Shown here: positions 8,740 to 17,266 of the stretch, one piece after another
How positions within the stretch are numbered: the stretch's first letter is position 1
Layout of the letters: every line of letters starts with the position of its first letter
Assembly (NCBI RefSeq): GCF_001570545.1
Contig: NZ_BBXD01000027.1
Location: forward strand, 59,251-123,250
Reading direction: 5' to 3'
Length of the DNA: 64,000 nt
From: Herbidospora mongoliensis
Lineage (GTDB): Bacteria > Actinomycetota > Actinomycetes > Streptosporangiales > Streptosporangiaceae
Position numbers and translations under genes: made by a program
The notes under the pieces: model-generated
What the model was told of the DNA's origin: nothing
What the model saw: only the letters and a program-made list of their open reading frames with translations
Database searches by the model: none

Positions 8740-9039
8740 TTAGGCCAGGTGGCGTTCGATGGAGGCCACCTTCTCCGCCATCCGGCCCGGCTCGCCGGTG
8801 CGGATGTCGGCCTTCAGGACCAGGCTGACGCGGTCACACTTCGCCTCGACGGCGGCGACCGCCGCGTGGACGACGGCCATCACCTGCTCCCAGTTCTCGC
8901 CCTCGATCGTGGTGAACATCGAGTCGGTGCGGTTCGGGAGGCCGGAGGCGCGGACCACGCGGATGGCTTCCGCCACGTACTCGCCCACCTCCTCGCCCTT
9001 GCCGATCGGGGTGACGCTGAAGGCGACAAGTACTGACAT
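8740..9039 (-). CDS. MTH1187-family thiamine-binding protein
   Basis: A 99-residue single-domain protein starting [25 protein letters not shown] and ending VASIERHL. It matches the small ferredoxin-like MTH1187/YkoF-type family (DUF77), which binds thiamine or its precursors in the cytoplasm. The start at 9039 has AGGT-type ribosome-binding sequence upstream; the longer frame to 9072 is not needed. It is divergent from the luciferase-like fusion gene with less than 40 bp between them. Confidence 0.85.
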   Translation of the reverse strand: MSVLVAFSVTPIGKGEEVGEYVAEAIRVVRASGLPNRTDSMFTTIEGENWEQVMAVVHAAVAAVEAKCDRVSLVLKADIRTGEPGRMAEKVASIERHLA

Positions 9040-9073
9040 GACCTGACCTGCTCTCTTGGTAGCGTGGACCAAC

Positions 9074-10507
9074 GTGGGCGATCTTGGGCATGAGCTGTGG
9101 TTCGGAGTGGGGCCGGAGCCCCGGGCGGACAGTCCGGCGTGGCTGGTGGATTTCGCCGTTCTCGCGGAGGAAGCCGGGCTCGATCTCGTCGCCCTCCAGG
9201 ATCATCCTTATCAGCCTCGCCATCTGGACACGCTGACGGCCCTGGGTCAGATCGGCGCCCGTACCGAGCGGATCAGGTTGCTGCCCAATGTGGCCAATCT
9301 GCCCCTGCGGCCGCCGCAGATGCTGGCCAAGGCCGTGGCCAGCCTCGATCTCCTCACTAAGGGGCGCGTCGAGTTCGGGTTGGGCGCGGGGTTCTTCTGG
9401 GACGGCGTCGCCGCCTACGGCGGGTCCCGCCGGTCTCCCCGGGAGGCGGTGGACGCCCTCTCGGAGGCCATCGACGTCATCCGGCTGCTGTGGACGCCGG
9501 GCGAGCCCGTGAGCTACGACGGCGACCACTACCGGCTGGACGCCGCCCCGACGGGGCCGTTTCCGGCGCATCCGGTGGGGATCTGGGTAGGGGCGTACAA
9601 GCCCAGACTGCTCGAAGTCACCGGGGCCAAGGCCGACGGGTGGATTCCGTCGAAGGGCTATGTCTCCCGGGAGGAGCTCCCCAAGCTGAGCCGGATCGTC
9701 GACGAGGCCGCCGGTGGGCGCGCCGTCACCAAGGCGTTCAACATCAGTGGGAGTTTCGACCCGAGAGGCACCGGGTGGTTCGAGGGGCCGCCGGAGCTGT
9801 GGGCCGAGCAGCTCGCCGAGCTGGTGCTCGACCTCGGGATGAGCGTTTTCGTTCTCGGTACGTCCGACGAACGCCAGCTCAAGATCTTCGCCGCCGAGGT
9901 GGCGCCGAAGGTGCGCGAGCTCGTCGCGGCCGAACGTCCGGCAGCGGCTTCCACGATCACGACGCTCATCGACGACGCCTCCCGGCCTCGGCTGCCCAAG
10001 CGGGACCCTGCCCAGCTCTCGCGCCGGCAGCGGGAGATCGGCAACCGGCTCGTGCTGATCCACAACCACCTCCGGCAGGAGCTGGCCCGCATCGGGGAGG
10101 CCGTGGGGCAGGTCGCGGAGGGGCGGGCCGAGGCGGCGATGGTGCGGTCGATGATCAACGATCTGACCATGCGGCAGAACTACTGGACCCTGGGCAGCTT
10201 CTGCGCCTCCTACTGCCGGGTCCTGACCGCCCACCACTCGATCGAGGACGCGCACATGTTCCCCGGCCTGGTGGCGGCGCAGGCCTCGCTCGCGCCGGTG
10301 ATCCAGCGGCTGGAGGAGGAGCACGAGGTCATCGCGGACATCCTCACCGGGCTCGACTCCGCCCTGGTGGCGATGGTGGAGGATCCGTCGGGGCTCGACG
10401 TGGTGCGCCGCCAGGTCACGACGCTGACGGAGGCGCTGCTGTCTCACCTGGCATACGAGGAGGAGGAACTGGTCGAGCCGCTGTCGAGACTGGAACTCGA
10501 CGTCTGA
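9074..10507 (+). CDS. Luciferase-like monooxygenase fused to hemerythrin domain
   Basis: A 477-residue protein made of two units. Residues 1 to about 285 are a bacterial-luciferase-like TIM barrel ([42 protein letters not shown]), the fold of F420- or FMN-dependent oxidoreductases. After a linker, residues about 320-475 form a hemerythrin/HHE four-helix bundle with metal-ligand histidines and acids in [31 protein letters not shown] and [12 protein letters not shown]. The combination suggests flavin chemistry linked to a di-iron O2/redox-sensing site, which is inference. The GTG at 9074 is 8 bases after TAGCGT, so a leaderless start is likely; a TTG at 9056 is the alternative. It overlaps the convergent gene by 64 bp. 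Confidence 0.82.
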   Translation: MGDLGHELWFGVGPEPRADSPAWLVDFAVLAEEAGLDLVALQDHPYQPRHLDTLTALGQIGARTERIRLLPNVANLPLRPPQMLAKAVASLDLLTKGRVEFGLGAGFFWDGVAAYGGSRRSPREAVDALSEAIDVIRLLWTPGEPVSYDGDHYRLDAAPTGPFPAHPVGIWVGAYKPRLLEVTGAKADGWIPSKGYVSREELPKLSRIVDEAAGGRAVTKAFNISGSFDPRGTGWFEGPPELWAEQLAELVLDLGMSVFVLGTSDERQLKIFAAEVAPKVRELVAAERPAAASTITTLIDDASRPRLPKRDPAQLSRRQREIGNRLVLIHNHLRQELARIGEAVGQVAEGRAEAAMVRSMINDLTMRQNYWTLGSFCASYCRVLTAHHSIEDAHMFPGLVAAQASLAPVIQRLEEEHEVIADILTGLDSALVAMVEDPSGLDVVRRQVTTLTEALLSHLAYEEEELVEPLSRLELDV

Positions 10508-11199
10508 CCCGTCGCCCACGCCGCCAGCAGCACCAGTGCCACCACCACCAGCACGACCGCGCCCGCCCGCTGCCAAGCCAGTCCGAGCCCGCGTGCGGGC
10601 CGGGCGATCCGGGCCAGCATCTCCTCCCGCATCCCCGGCAGGAGAACAGGGACCAGCGCGGGGAGGTAGGGCCGCACCGCCTCCTCGGCTGTCTTCTCGC
10701 ACGCCTCACACGCCCGCACGTGCCGATCGACGGCCAGCCGCACGGACCGTGTCAGCACGAATCCGTCCCATCCGTCCACGGAGAGGCAGTCCGGCGTCTC
10801 CCGGGCCAGGACGAGGAGGCGGAACCCGCCGGTCACCGTCAGGCGCAGGTCGCGCAGCATCAGGCCGGCCCGGGGCAGGTCCACGCAGAAGGCCTCGGCG
10901 ATGTCCCGGCGGTCGGCGCCGCGGCGGATGACCATGTCGTAGAGCCGCCGATCTCTGGACGGCAACCCGGCGGCCACCTGGTCGAGGAGACGGCGGACCT
11001 GATCGTCGGAAGGGCCCCGCAGCGGCGCGCAGCCCTCGTGGTCGGACCACGGCGCCCAGGGCGCGTGGTCGTGGTAGGCGGCGATCAGGCTCTCGTGGAG
11101 GTCCTCGATGTCCACCTGGCCGCAGCGGCATGCGGCGATCCCCCGGACCTGCCGGTCGTAGATCGCGGTGAACGCGCGCTCGCGCGGGGATCGGTCCAT
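10444..11199 (-). CDS. Sigma-like protein with zinc-finger and membrane anchor
   Basis: About 251 residues. The N-terminal part (RERAFTAIYDRQVRGIAAC) recalls ECF sigma region 2 but is worn. Residues about 90-135 (LPSRDRRLYDMVIRRGADRRDIAEAFCVDLPRAGLMLRDLR) look like sigma region 4. Then HVRACEACEKTAEE near residue 160 gives the HxxxCxxC motif of zinc-binding anti-sigma factors, and a single membrane segment (AVVLVVVALVLLAAWA) sits at about 210-228 before a serine-rich tail. The order is thus sigma-like, anti-sigma-like, membrane, in one chain. It could be a self-restrained or non-functional sigma derivative. The ATG at 11199 or GTG at 11205 could be the start. The 3' end overlaps the hemerythrin fusion gene by 64 bp. 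Confidence 0.65.
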   Translation of the reverse strand: MDRSPRERAFTAIYDRQVRGIAACRCGQVDIEDLHESLIAAYHDHAPWAPWSDHEGCAPLRGPSDDQVRRLLDQVAAGLPSRDRRLYDMVIRRGADRRDIAEAFCVDLPRAGLMLRDLRLTVTGGFRLLVLARETPDCLSVDGWDGFVLTRSVRLAVDRHVRACEACEKTAEEAVRPYLPALVPVLLPGMREEMLARIARPARGLGLAWQRAGAVVLVVVALVLLAAWATGQTSSSSLDSGSTSSSSSYAR

Positions 11200-11259
11200 C
11201 CCCACCAGGGTGGCCCCGGTCGACCAGGGGTTTCCGTTTCCGTACGAATCTTTCCGGCC

Positions 11260-11625
11260 TCAGCCGTCTTGGAGGACCGACAGGATGTTCCCGGCCGGGT
11301 CGGTGAACCAGGCGATCAACGGGCCGCCCTTGCGGAAGATCCCCTTCTCGTCGGTTCCGCCGTACACGAGGAACTCCACGCCCCGCCGGCGCAGTTCGTC
11401 GACGGCGGCCTCGATGTCGTCGACGGGGAAGTTGAGCACGGTGAACTCGGCCGGGACATGGTTGGGTTTCGGGTAGACCAGGATGTCGTGGCCGTCGGCG
11501 ATGTGCAGGCGCAGCATGCCGTTGCTCTCCGAGACGCGCAGGCCGAGGATCTCCTCGTAGAACTTCCTGGCGGCGTCGGTGTCGACCACGGAGAACCCGC
11601 TGAAAGCCCGGGTGTTCTCGAACAT
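11260..11625 (-). CDS. VOC-family (glyoxalase/dioxygenase-fold) protein
   Basis: A 121-residue vicinal-oxygen-chelate protein with the paired beta-alpha-beta units: [24 protein letters not shown] at the N-terminus and [18 protein letters not shown]... [14 protein letters not shown] at the C-terminus. It is the length of a single VOC polypeptide that works as a dimer. Substrate is unknown; such proteins include glyoxalases, bleomycin-type binding proteins and epimerases. It is divergent from the GNAT gene. Confidence 0.85.
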   Translation of the reverse strand: MFENTRAFSGFSVVDTDAARKFYEEILGLRVSESNGMLRLHIADGHDILVYPKPNHVPAEFTVLNFPVDDIEAAVDELRRRGVEFLVYGGTDEKGIFRKGGPLIAWFTDPAGNILSVLQDG

Positions 11626-11719
11626 GTGGCCCCCTCCAGTTCGGTACGGGTCGGGTTTCCACCCTAACCCCGGTGCGAAAAGAGGAAGATTGCGTCATAC
11701 GCGCATGAAAGGAGTCCCC

Positions 11720-12226
11720 ATGGAGGTCACACTTCGCCCGGTCCGGGCCAAGGATCTCGATCTCTTCGAGCGGGAACGCGCCGACCGGGAGGGCACCGGC
11801 CAATACCAATGGTTCGGGCACCGGCCGCCGCAGCCGTTCCACCGCGAATACGCCGAGAACGGGTTCCTCGGCGCCGACTCGGGCCGTCTCACCATCGAGG
11901 GCGACGGCGTCCCGGTCGGGTGGGTGACGTGGTGGATGAACTCGTGGGGGCCCGATCTGACCTCGTGGTGCTGGTCGACGGGGATCTGCGTGTTCTCCGG
12001 CTACCGCGGCAAGGGCATCGGCACGCAGGCGCAGGTCCAGCTCGCCACCTACCTGTTCGCGCACACCCGCGCCGAGCGCGTCCAGTCGTTCACCGACGCC
12101 GAGAACGTCGCCGAGCAGCGGGCGCTGGAGAAGGCCGGGTTCGTCCGCGAGGGCGTGCTGCGCCGGGCGCAGTGGCGTGAGGGGGCCTGGCACGATCAGG
12201 TGCTCTTCTCGGCACTGCGGCCCTGA
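11720..12226 (+). CDS. GNAT-family N-acetyltransferase
   Basis: A 168-residue acetyltransferase of the RimJ/RimL type. The acetyl-CoA loop is GYRGKGIGTQAQVQLATYLF, and the end AENVAEQRALEKAGFVREGVLRRAQWREGAWHDQVLFS is typical of ribosomal-protein or small-molecule N-acetyltransferases. The ATG at 11720 is preceded by AAAGGAG. Its last 31 bp overlap the 3' end of the convergent MFS gene. Confidence 0.88.
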   Translation: MEVTLRPVRAKDLDLFERERADREGTGQYQWFGHRPPQPFHREYAENGFLGADSGRLTIEGDGVPVGWVTWWMNSWGPDLTSWCWSTGICVFSGYRGKGIGTQAQVQLATYLFAHTRAERVQSFTDAENVAEQRALEKAGFVREGVLRRAQWREGAWHDQVLFSALRP

Positions 12227-13302
12227 AAGGCTCCGATGATCGTGTACGGCACCGCGAGCACGACGAACAGCACCCACGACGGCGCCAGCTCCGACCCGAG
12301 ACCGTAGAAGGCGAAGGTCAGCACCGCCATGACCTCGGTGCCCAGCCCGGACATCGAGGTCACGGTCGCGCGTGAGCGGTCGGACAGGCCGTCCTGCAGC
12401 CGGGCGTCGGCCGCGGTGATCGCCCACTGGATGATCCCGAAGGCGGCGGCGACGAACACGAACCCCCACGGGCTGCGGACGGCCGCGCCGGCGATCAGGA
12501 ACAGGCCGCCGGCGGCCGTGATCGGGCCCGTCCACCTGAGCCCGCGTCCGGCCAGGAAGCCGCCGACGGCGAACCCGGCCGAGACGAGCACCATCAGCGG
12601 CGGGACCGTCTCGTCGCCCACGCCGGTGCCCTGGGCGAGCAGCGGCAGATACTCGTCGAACGCCGACAGCCCGGTCACGGCCGAGACCAGAATCAGCCGT
12701 CTCAGCAGCTTCTTCGAGCCTCTGACCTCGCGGAACCCCGCTTTCAGGACGTCGAGGTAGCCGTCGTCCTCGTCGGGGTCCTCCCGGGTTTCCGGGAGCG
12801 TGCGGGCGATCAGGGAGGCGGCGACGAGGGTGGCCATGGAGGCGACGCCGACGGCCTGGTAGCCGCCCCAGGCCATGGCCGGGCCCGCGATCGCGCTGGC
12901 GATCATCATGGCGGTGGTGCCGATGGCCTCGGCGCGGCCGGTGACGCGGGGATAGGCGTCGGAGGCGTCGAGGCGGGCCAGTTCCTCGTAGACGAGGGCT
13001 TCCGACGTGCCCGAACTGATCGCGGTCGCCACGCCCCAGAGCACGAACCCGGCCACGAACGACCAGTAGCCCGGCAGGAACGTCCACAGGCCGAAGCCGG
13101 TGGCTGTGAGCAGGGGTGACAGCACCAGGAGGCGACGGCGGGAGAACGCGTCGGCCCAGGCTCCTGACGGGATCTCCAACAGGAACGAGGTCAGCGACCA
13201 GATGACGAAGAGCGTGGAGATCTGGCCCGCTGAAAGCCCGTTGTCGGCGAAGAGAAGCGCGTACACGGGATAGAGGAGAACGAACTCCTCGAAGAACACC
13301 AT
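12196..13302 (-). CDS. MFS transporter
   Basis: A 368-residue major facilitator superfamily protein with about eleven to twelve membrane segments. The loop SGAWADAFSRRRLLVLSPLL between helices 2 and 3 is the MFS signature, and a charged central loop (ETREDPDEDDGYLDV) separates the two halves. The upstream in-frame sequence FARRLYA looks like the usual first turn of such proteins, but no start codon exists before 13302, so the ATG there is used. The substrate cannot be inferred. It overlaps the GNAT gene by 31 bp at the 3' end. Confidence 0.85.
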   Translation of the reverse strand: MVFFEEFVLLYPVYALLFADNGLSAGQISTLFVIWSLTSFLLEIPSGAWADAFSRRRLLVLSPLLTATGFGLWTFLPGYWSFVAGFVLWGVATAISSGTSEALVYEELARLDASDAYPRVTGRAEAIGTTAMMIASAIAGPAMAWGGYQAVGVASMATLVAASLIARTLPETREDPDEDDGYLDVLKAGFREVRGSKKLLRRLILVSAVTGLSAFDEYLPLLAQGTGVGDETVPPLMVLVSAGFAVGGFLAGRGLRWTGPITAAGGLFLIAGAAVRSPWGFVFVAAAFGIIQWAITAADARLQDGLSDRSRATVTSMSGLGTEVMAVLTFAFYGLGSELAPSWVLFVVLAVPYTIIGAFQGRSAEKST

Positions 13303-13460
13303 GGCGTAGAGACGCCGGGCGAATCGGGACTCAGGTGAAGATCAATGTCGCCAGTTCATGGCCACACCATAACGGACCCCCACGAACCGGCGCGCGTTGT
13401 TTTTTCGCGCGCCGCCGAAGGCTGATGCCCGCTCCACATTTCCGCGCCGCTGGTGGATTC

Positions 13461-13655
13461 TTTCTTTCCGTTACGGCTCCGCCTGGCCGGCACCGCCCGC
13501 CGCCCCACTACTCGCCGCATCCGGCGCCAACCGGTCGCAGCGGGTTCACCCCCGTGACGTCGCGGAGCGCGGCGGAAGCGGATGACCGGCGCCGGATACG
13601 GCGCGGGGCGGAGACGGCGGGCGGGGCCAGGGTGGGCGGAGCCGTAACGGAAGAA
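13461..13655. repeat. Inverted pair of a dispersed ~70-bp repeat
   Basis: Two copies of one element face each other. The left copy (about 13461-13535) contains TCCGTTACGGCTCCGCC near its outer end and CCGGCGCC near its inner end. The right copy (about 13583-13655) contains CGGCGCCGGATACGG, then GGCGGGCGG, and ends GGCGGAGCCGTAACGGAAG. A third copy in the right-copy orientation lies at 30241-30311. The arms could pair into a long hairpin. The whole 13303-13661 gap otherwise holds no gene that I can support. Confidence 0.75.
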
Positions 13656-13661
13656 GGATTT

Positions 13662-14387
13662 TCAGGGTTTCGGGCGGGGCCCCGGGGCCCGGCGGAAGGC
13701 GAAGGGTTCGGGTTCTCTGCCGGAGACGGCGAACCAGCACTCCCCCGTGCCCTCGCCGGCCAGGAGCTTTTCGAAGGCGTCGACCACGTCCTCCACATCC
13801 ATGATCGGGAAGCCGCCCGCTTCGAGCATCACCCGGCTGTCGCCGAGGATCGCGGTGTCGGCGAAGGACGGGCAGAGGGCCTGGACCCTGATGTTGTCCG
13901 GCTCCAGGGACACGCCCAGCGAGCGGACCAGGCCGACGACCGCGTGTTTGTTGGCGGCGTAGATCGGGTCGAGGGGGATGCCGACGATGCCGGCCATCGA
14001 GGCGGTCGCGACGATGGTGCCGCCGCCGGAGGCCTTCAGCGCCGGGATGGCCGCGTGGGCGCCGAAGATGACGCCGTCGAGGTTGACTCCCATCGCGCGG
14101 CGGTAGAGGGCCAGGTCGAAGTCGTCGCCGATGCCGCAGCCCGAGGCCACGCCCGCGTTGAGGAAGGCCAGGTCGAGGCGGCCGTGTCTCGCCATCACGT
14201 AGTCGACGGCTCTGAGGTTGTCCTCCAGGTTCGAGACGTCGCACTTCACGTCGGCGGGGTCGGCGATATCGGCGACGACCACCGTCGTGCCGGATTCTCG
14301 GAGGCGGCGGGCGACCCCCGCGCCGATGCCGCTGCTTCCTCCGGTGACCAAAGCGACCTTCACAGTGGGATTCACAAGGGGATTCAC
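13662..14387 (-). CDS. Short-chain dehydrogenase/reductase
   Basis: A 241-residue classical SDR. TGGSSGIG at about residues 15-22 binds NAD(P)H, NAGVAS is the structural NAG motif, and YAANK near residue 141 holds the catalytic Tyr and Lys with a Ser upstream in ATASMAG. Translation is coupled to the acyl-CoA dehydrogenase gene by a 4-bp overlap (14384-14387), so both enzymes probably serve one acyl-CoA or hydroxyacyl pathway controlled by the divergent TetR regulator at 15652. Confidence 0.9.
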   Translation of the reverse strand: MNPLVNPTVKVALVTGGSSGIGAGVARRLRESGTTVVVADIADPADVKCDVSNLEDNLRAVDYVMARHGRLDLAFLNAGVASGCGIGDDFDLALYRRAMGVNLDGVIFGAHAAIPALKASGGGTIVATASMAGIVGIPLDPIYAANKHAVVGLVRSLGVSLEPDNIRVQALCPSFADTAILGDSRVMLEAGGFPIMDVEDVVDAFEKLLAGEGTGECWFAVSGREPEPFAFRRAPGPRPKP

Positions 14388-15607
14388 AGGGGGAGTCCTC
14401 CCGTCGCGGCCCTGGTCGAGCCGGTGTCACGATAGGCGGCGATGGTGCGTTCGGCGATGCGCATCTGGTGGATCTCGTCGGCGCCGTCGGCGAATCTGGC
14501 CCAGCGGGCGTGCTGGAACATGCTCGCCAGAGGGGTGTCGGTCGAATAGCCGAGCGCCCCGTGGACCTGGATCGCCCGGTCGACGATGCGGTTGAGGCTG
14601 TTGGCCACGAAATGCTTGGCCATCGACACTTCGGTGCGGAAGTCCTCGCCCTTGTCGATCTTCGAGGCGGCGTGCAGGACCATGAGTTTGCACTGGTAGA
14701 GCTCCATCGCCGAGTCGGCGATCAGCCACTGGATGCCCTGTTTGTCGGCCAGCAGCGAGCCGTGGCTGTAGCGGTTGAGTGCACGGTCGACCATCATGTC
14801 GAGCGCCGTCTCGGCCTGCGATATCCACCGCATGCAATGCGCCAGCCGCGCCGGGCCCAGGCGATATTGGCCCAGGCGGTGGCCGTTGCCTCGCCCGCCC
14901 AGGATCTGGCTCTCCGCCAGGCGCAGGTCTTCGATGACGATCTCGCTGTGTCCGGTCGAGCCGTGCATGGTCTCGACCTCGCGCACGTCGGTCCAGCCGG
15001 GGCTGGGGATGTCGACCAGGAACGCCGTGGTGGCGCCGCGCTGCCCTTCCGGGATGTCGAGTTCGGTACGGGCGATGAGGATCGCGAAGTTCGCCCGGCG
15101 CGCGTTGGAGATGAACCACTTGTGGCCGTTGACGACCCATTCGTCGCCGTCCTGTACGGCTGTGGTCCGGATCAGCGTGGGGTCGGAGCCGGCCACCTCG
15201 GGTTCGGTCATCGCGAAGCACGACATGGCCCGGCCCTGGAGCAGCGGCTTGAGGTATTTCTCCTTCTGGTCCTCGTTCGCCCAGTGGTGCAGCGTGTGCA
15301 TGTTGCCCTCGTCGGGGGCCTGGCAGTTGAGCACCCACGGGCCGAGCCGCGTCTTGGCCGCCTCCGACTGGACCATCGCCAGCGCGACGTGGCCGAGGCC
15401 CATGCCGCCGACGTCCTTCGGCATGTGGGGCAGCCACAGTCCTTCGGCCTTGGCCTTCTCGCGCAGGGCGAAGATCGTGCGGAGGTATTCGTCGCGCGGC
15501 AGGCCCTCGGTCGTCGCCGGGACGATGACGTCCTGGACGAACGCGCGGACCCGGCGGCGGATCTCCTCGTGCTCGGGATCGAGCGTGAAGTCGATGGCCA
15601 TACGCAT
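14384..15607 (-). CDS. Acyl-CoA dehydrogenase family protein
   Basis: A 405-407 residue FAD enzyme with full acyl-CoA dehydrogenase architecture: N-terminal helical domain, central beta domain (CFAMTEPEVAGSDPTLIRTTA, WFISNARRANFAILIARTE) and C-terminal helical domain ending GALGYSTDTPLASMFQHARWARFADGADEIHQMRIAERTI. The predicted reaction is alpha,beta-dehydrogenation of an acyl-CoA. The start is either the ATG at 15607, which lies inside a palindrome, or the ATG at 15601; no strong ribosome site is visible. It heads a two-gene operon with the SDR. Confidence 0.92.
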   Translation of the reverse strand: MRMAIDFTLDPEHEEIRRRVRAFVQDVIVPATTEGLPRDEYLRTIFALREKAKAEGLWLPHMPKDVGGMGLGHVALAMVQSEAAKTRLGPWVLNCQAPDEGNMHTLHHWANEDQKEKYLKPLLQGRAMSCFAMTEPEVAGSDPTLIRTTAVQDGDEWVVNGHKWFISNARRANFAILIARTELDIPEGQRGATTAFLVDIPSPGWTDVREVETMHGSTGHSEIVIEDLRLAESQILGGRGNGHRLGQYRLGPARLAHCMRWISQAETALDMMVDRALNRYSHGSLLADKQGIQWLIADSAMELYQCKLMVLHAASKIDKGEDFRTEVSMAKHFVANSLNRIVDRAIQVHGALGYSTDTPLASMFQHARWARFADGADEIHQMRIAERTIAAYRDTGSTRAATGGLPL

Positions 15608-15619
15608 TACATTAATGCG
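15603..15619. promoter_or_regulatory. Palindromic operator over acyl-CoA dehydrogenase start
   Basis: A perfect 7-bp inverted repeat CGCATTA with a 3-base spacer lies between the divergent dehydrogenase and TetR genes and covers the dehydrogenase start codon. This is the position expected for the operator of the adjacent TetR-family regulator, able to repress both directions. Confidence 0.65.
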
Positions 15620-15651
15620 GTCGCCTTAATTCTGAAAGAAGGAGCCGTGCC

Positions 15652-16281
15652 GTGGTCGCCGATGGCCGCCTTCGTCTCGTCCTGGCCGCCGAGAAGCTGT
15701 TCGCCGACCGGGGCATCGACGCGGTGTCGCTGCGGGAGATCAACGCCGCCGCCGGGCAGCGGAACGCGTCGGCGCTGCAGTATCACTTCGGTGATCGCGA
15801 AGGGCTGCTGAAGGCCGTGATGGCGCGGCACCTGCCGTCGGTGGAGGCCGCTCGCCACGAGTTGCTGGACGCCTTCGAGGCGGCGCCGCCTTCGGAGCCG
15901 CTACGGCCGCTGGCGGGGGCGTTCGTGCGGCCGCTCGCGGCGAAGCTGGCCGATGAGGAGGGCCGGCGGTATCTGCTGCTGCTGGATCAGGTGGTGCGCC
16001 GGGCTTCGCCTGGCGTTCTGAAGGCTTCCATTCATGAGCCGACGAGTGTCAATCGGTGGCGGGAGATCGTGGGGCCCCTGCTGCCCGAGATCGCCGTGAC
16101 GCGACTGCATCGGCGGTTCACGGCGATCCGGGTGACGTACACGGAACTGGCCCGCAGGGCCGAAACGGGCTCGCGGGACGAGCGGCTCTTCACCAGCCAC
16201 CTGGTCGACGTCGTCGCGTCGGTGCTGGCGACGCCGGTGTCCGAGGAGACAGCGGCCCTGCTGGTCACGCGACCGGGATGA
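15652..16281 (+). CDS. TetR-family transcriptional regulator
   Basis: A 209-residue regulator. The N-terminal helix-turn-helix reads LRLVLAAEKLFADRGIDAVSLREINAAAGQRNASALQYHFGDREGLLKAV, and the rest is the helical ligand-binding domain, with a C-terminal region like those regulating acyl-CoA genes. The GTG at 15652 has AAGGAG upstream. It is divergent from the acyl-CoA dehydrogenase/SDR operon, its probable target, through the palindrome at 15603. The 3' end overlaps the next convergent gene by 17 bp. Confidence 0.9.
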   Translation: MVADGRLRLVLAAEKLFADRGIDAVSLREINAAAGQRNASALQYHFGDREGLLKAVMARHLPSVEAARHELLDAFEAAPPSEPLRPLAGAFVRPLAAKLADEEGRRYLLLLDQVVRRASPGVLKASIHEPTSVNRWREIVGPLLPEIAVTRLHRRFTAIRVTYTELARRAETGSRDERLFTSHLVDVVASVLATPVSEETAALLVTRPG

Positions 16282-17266
16282 AGACGATCTCCTTTCCGTC
16301 GGCGATGACCTGGCCCGACTGCGAGAAGGTGACGCTCTCGGTGAACGGCTGCGCGGTGTCGTAGAACCCATATGACCGGGTTCCGGAGATCGCCACCTCG
16401 CCCTCCTCGATGGTCTGCACGACGACGGAGCCCGTCTCGTCCTGCACCACGTTGTAGAGGGGATATTTGACGATCCGCCAATCGAGATCGTTGAGCGAGT
16501 AGTAGCCGGTCGAGTAGGCGAAGGGGCAGCCCGCCGGAGCCGCCTCGGCGCTCTTGGCGCAGGCGTCGAGATGGCCGCGCAGCTGCTTCCCCACCGCGGT
16601 CCACGCAGCCTCCTGGACCTGCGGGCTCAGGGTCGCCGTCGACGGGAGGCCGCCGGCGCCCGCGAAGACCGTCACCGGATCGAGCCGCCAGATCGGGTGG
16701 ACAGGCAGGGTGACCTCATATCCGCCGGGATAGGCGCCGAAGACGAGCGCCCGGCGTCCCGGCACCGTCGATCCGCCCACCGTGACGGAGTCGACCGCCC
16801 CGGCGTCGACGTCGAGCTGGGACACGGCGCCACCCGTGATCAGCCAGCCGTGGAAGAGACCGGCGGTGGCCTGCTCGTTCCTGACGAGGGTCAGCAGGAT
16901 CTCCTGTTCGCTCCCGCGAATCGTGTACGCCGCCGCCACCGTCGCCCGGTTCTCGTCGATCACGGCGTCGACGACGCGGACCGACTCCGGCGGTGTGTAC
17001 GCCTTCCCCACCATGGCCGCCATCCCGTCGTCCGCCGTGGTGGACTCGACGACGAAGGCGGCCGCCGCCACGGGATCGCGCCCGGCGAGCCCGGCGAAGA
17101 ACGAGCGCACGGTCTCCTCGGGCCCGAAGACCTGCCGTTCCACGATCTTGAGGACCGCCACGGTCAGGCACAGGGCCAGGAAGACGGCCACACCGACCAT
17201 GAACGACCGCCGGCGTCCGGGGACGTGACGGACGAAGATGTCGGGCTGGGCGAGATCGGTCGTCAT
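16265..17266 (-). CDS. Membrane-anchored protein of unknown function, coupled to M48 peptidase
   Basis: A 333-residue protein with a short cytoplasmic N-terminus, one membrane segment (FMVGVAVFLALCLTVAVLKIV) and a large extracytoplasmic part. The outer part begins with an NTF2-like segment (TVRSFFAGLAGRDPVAAAAFVV) and contains two cysteines (LDACAKSAEAAPAGCPF). I do not recognise a named family. Its ATG overlaps the stop of the M48 peptidase gene (ATGA), so the two are cotranscribed and probably act together at the membrane. The longer open frame upstream is a shadow of the peptidase gene. Confidence 0.75.
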   Translation of the reverse strand: MTTDLAQPDIFVRHVPGRRRSFMVGVAVFLALCLTVAVLKIVERQVFGPEETVRSFFAGLAGRDPVAAAAFVVESTTADDGMAAMVGKAYTPPESVRVVDAVIDENRATVAAAYTIRGSEQEILLTLVRNEQATAGLFHGWLITGGAVSQLDVDAGAVDSVTVGGSTVPGRRALVFGAYPGGYEVTLPVHPIWRLDPVTVFAGAGGLPSTATLSPQVQEAAWTAVGKQLRGHLDACAKSAEAAPAGCPFAYSTGYYSLNDLDWRIVKYPLYNVVQDETGSVVVQTIEEGEVAISGTRSYGFYDTAQPFTESVTFSQSGQVIADGKEIVFIPVA

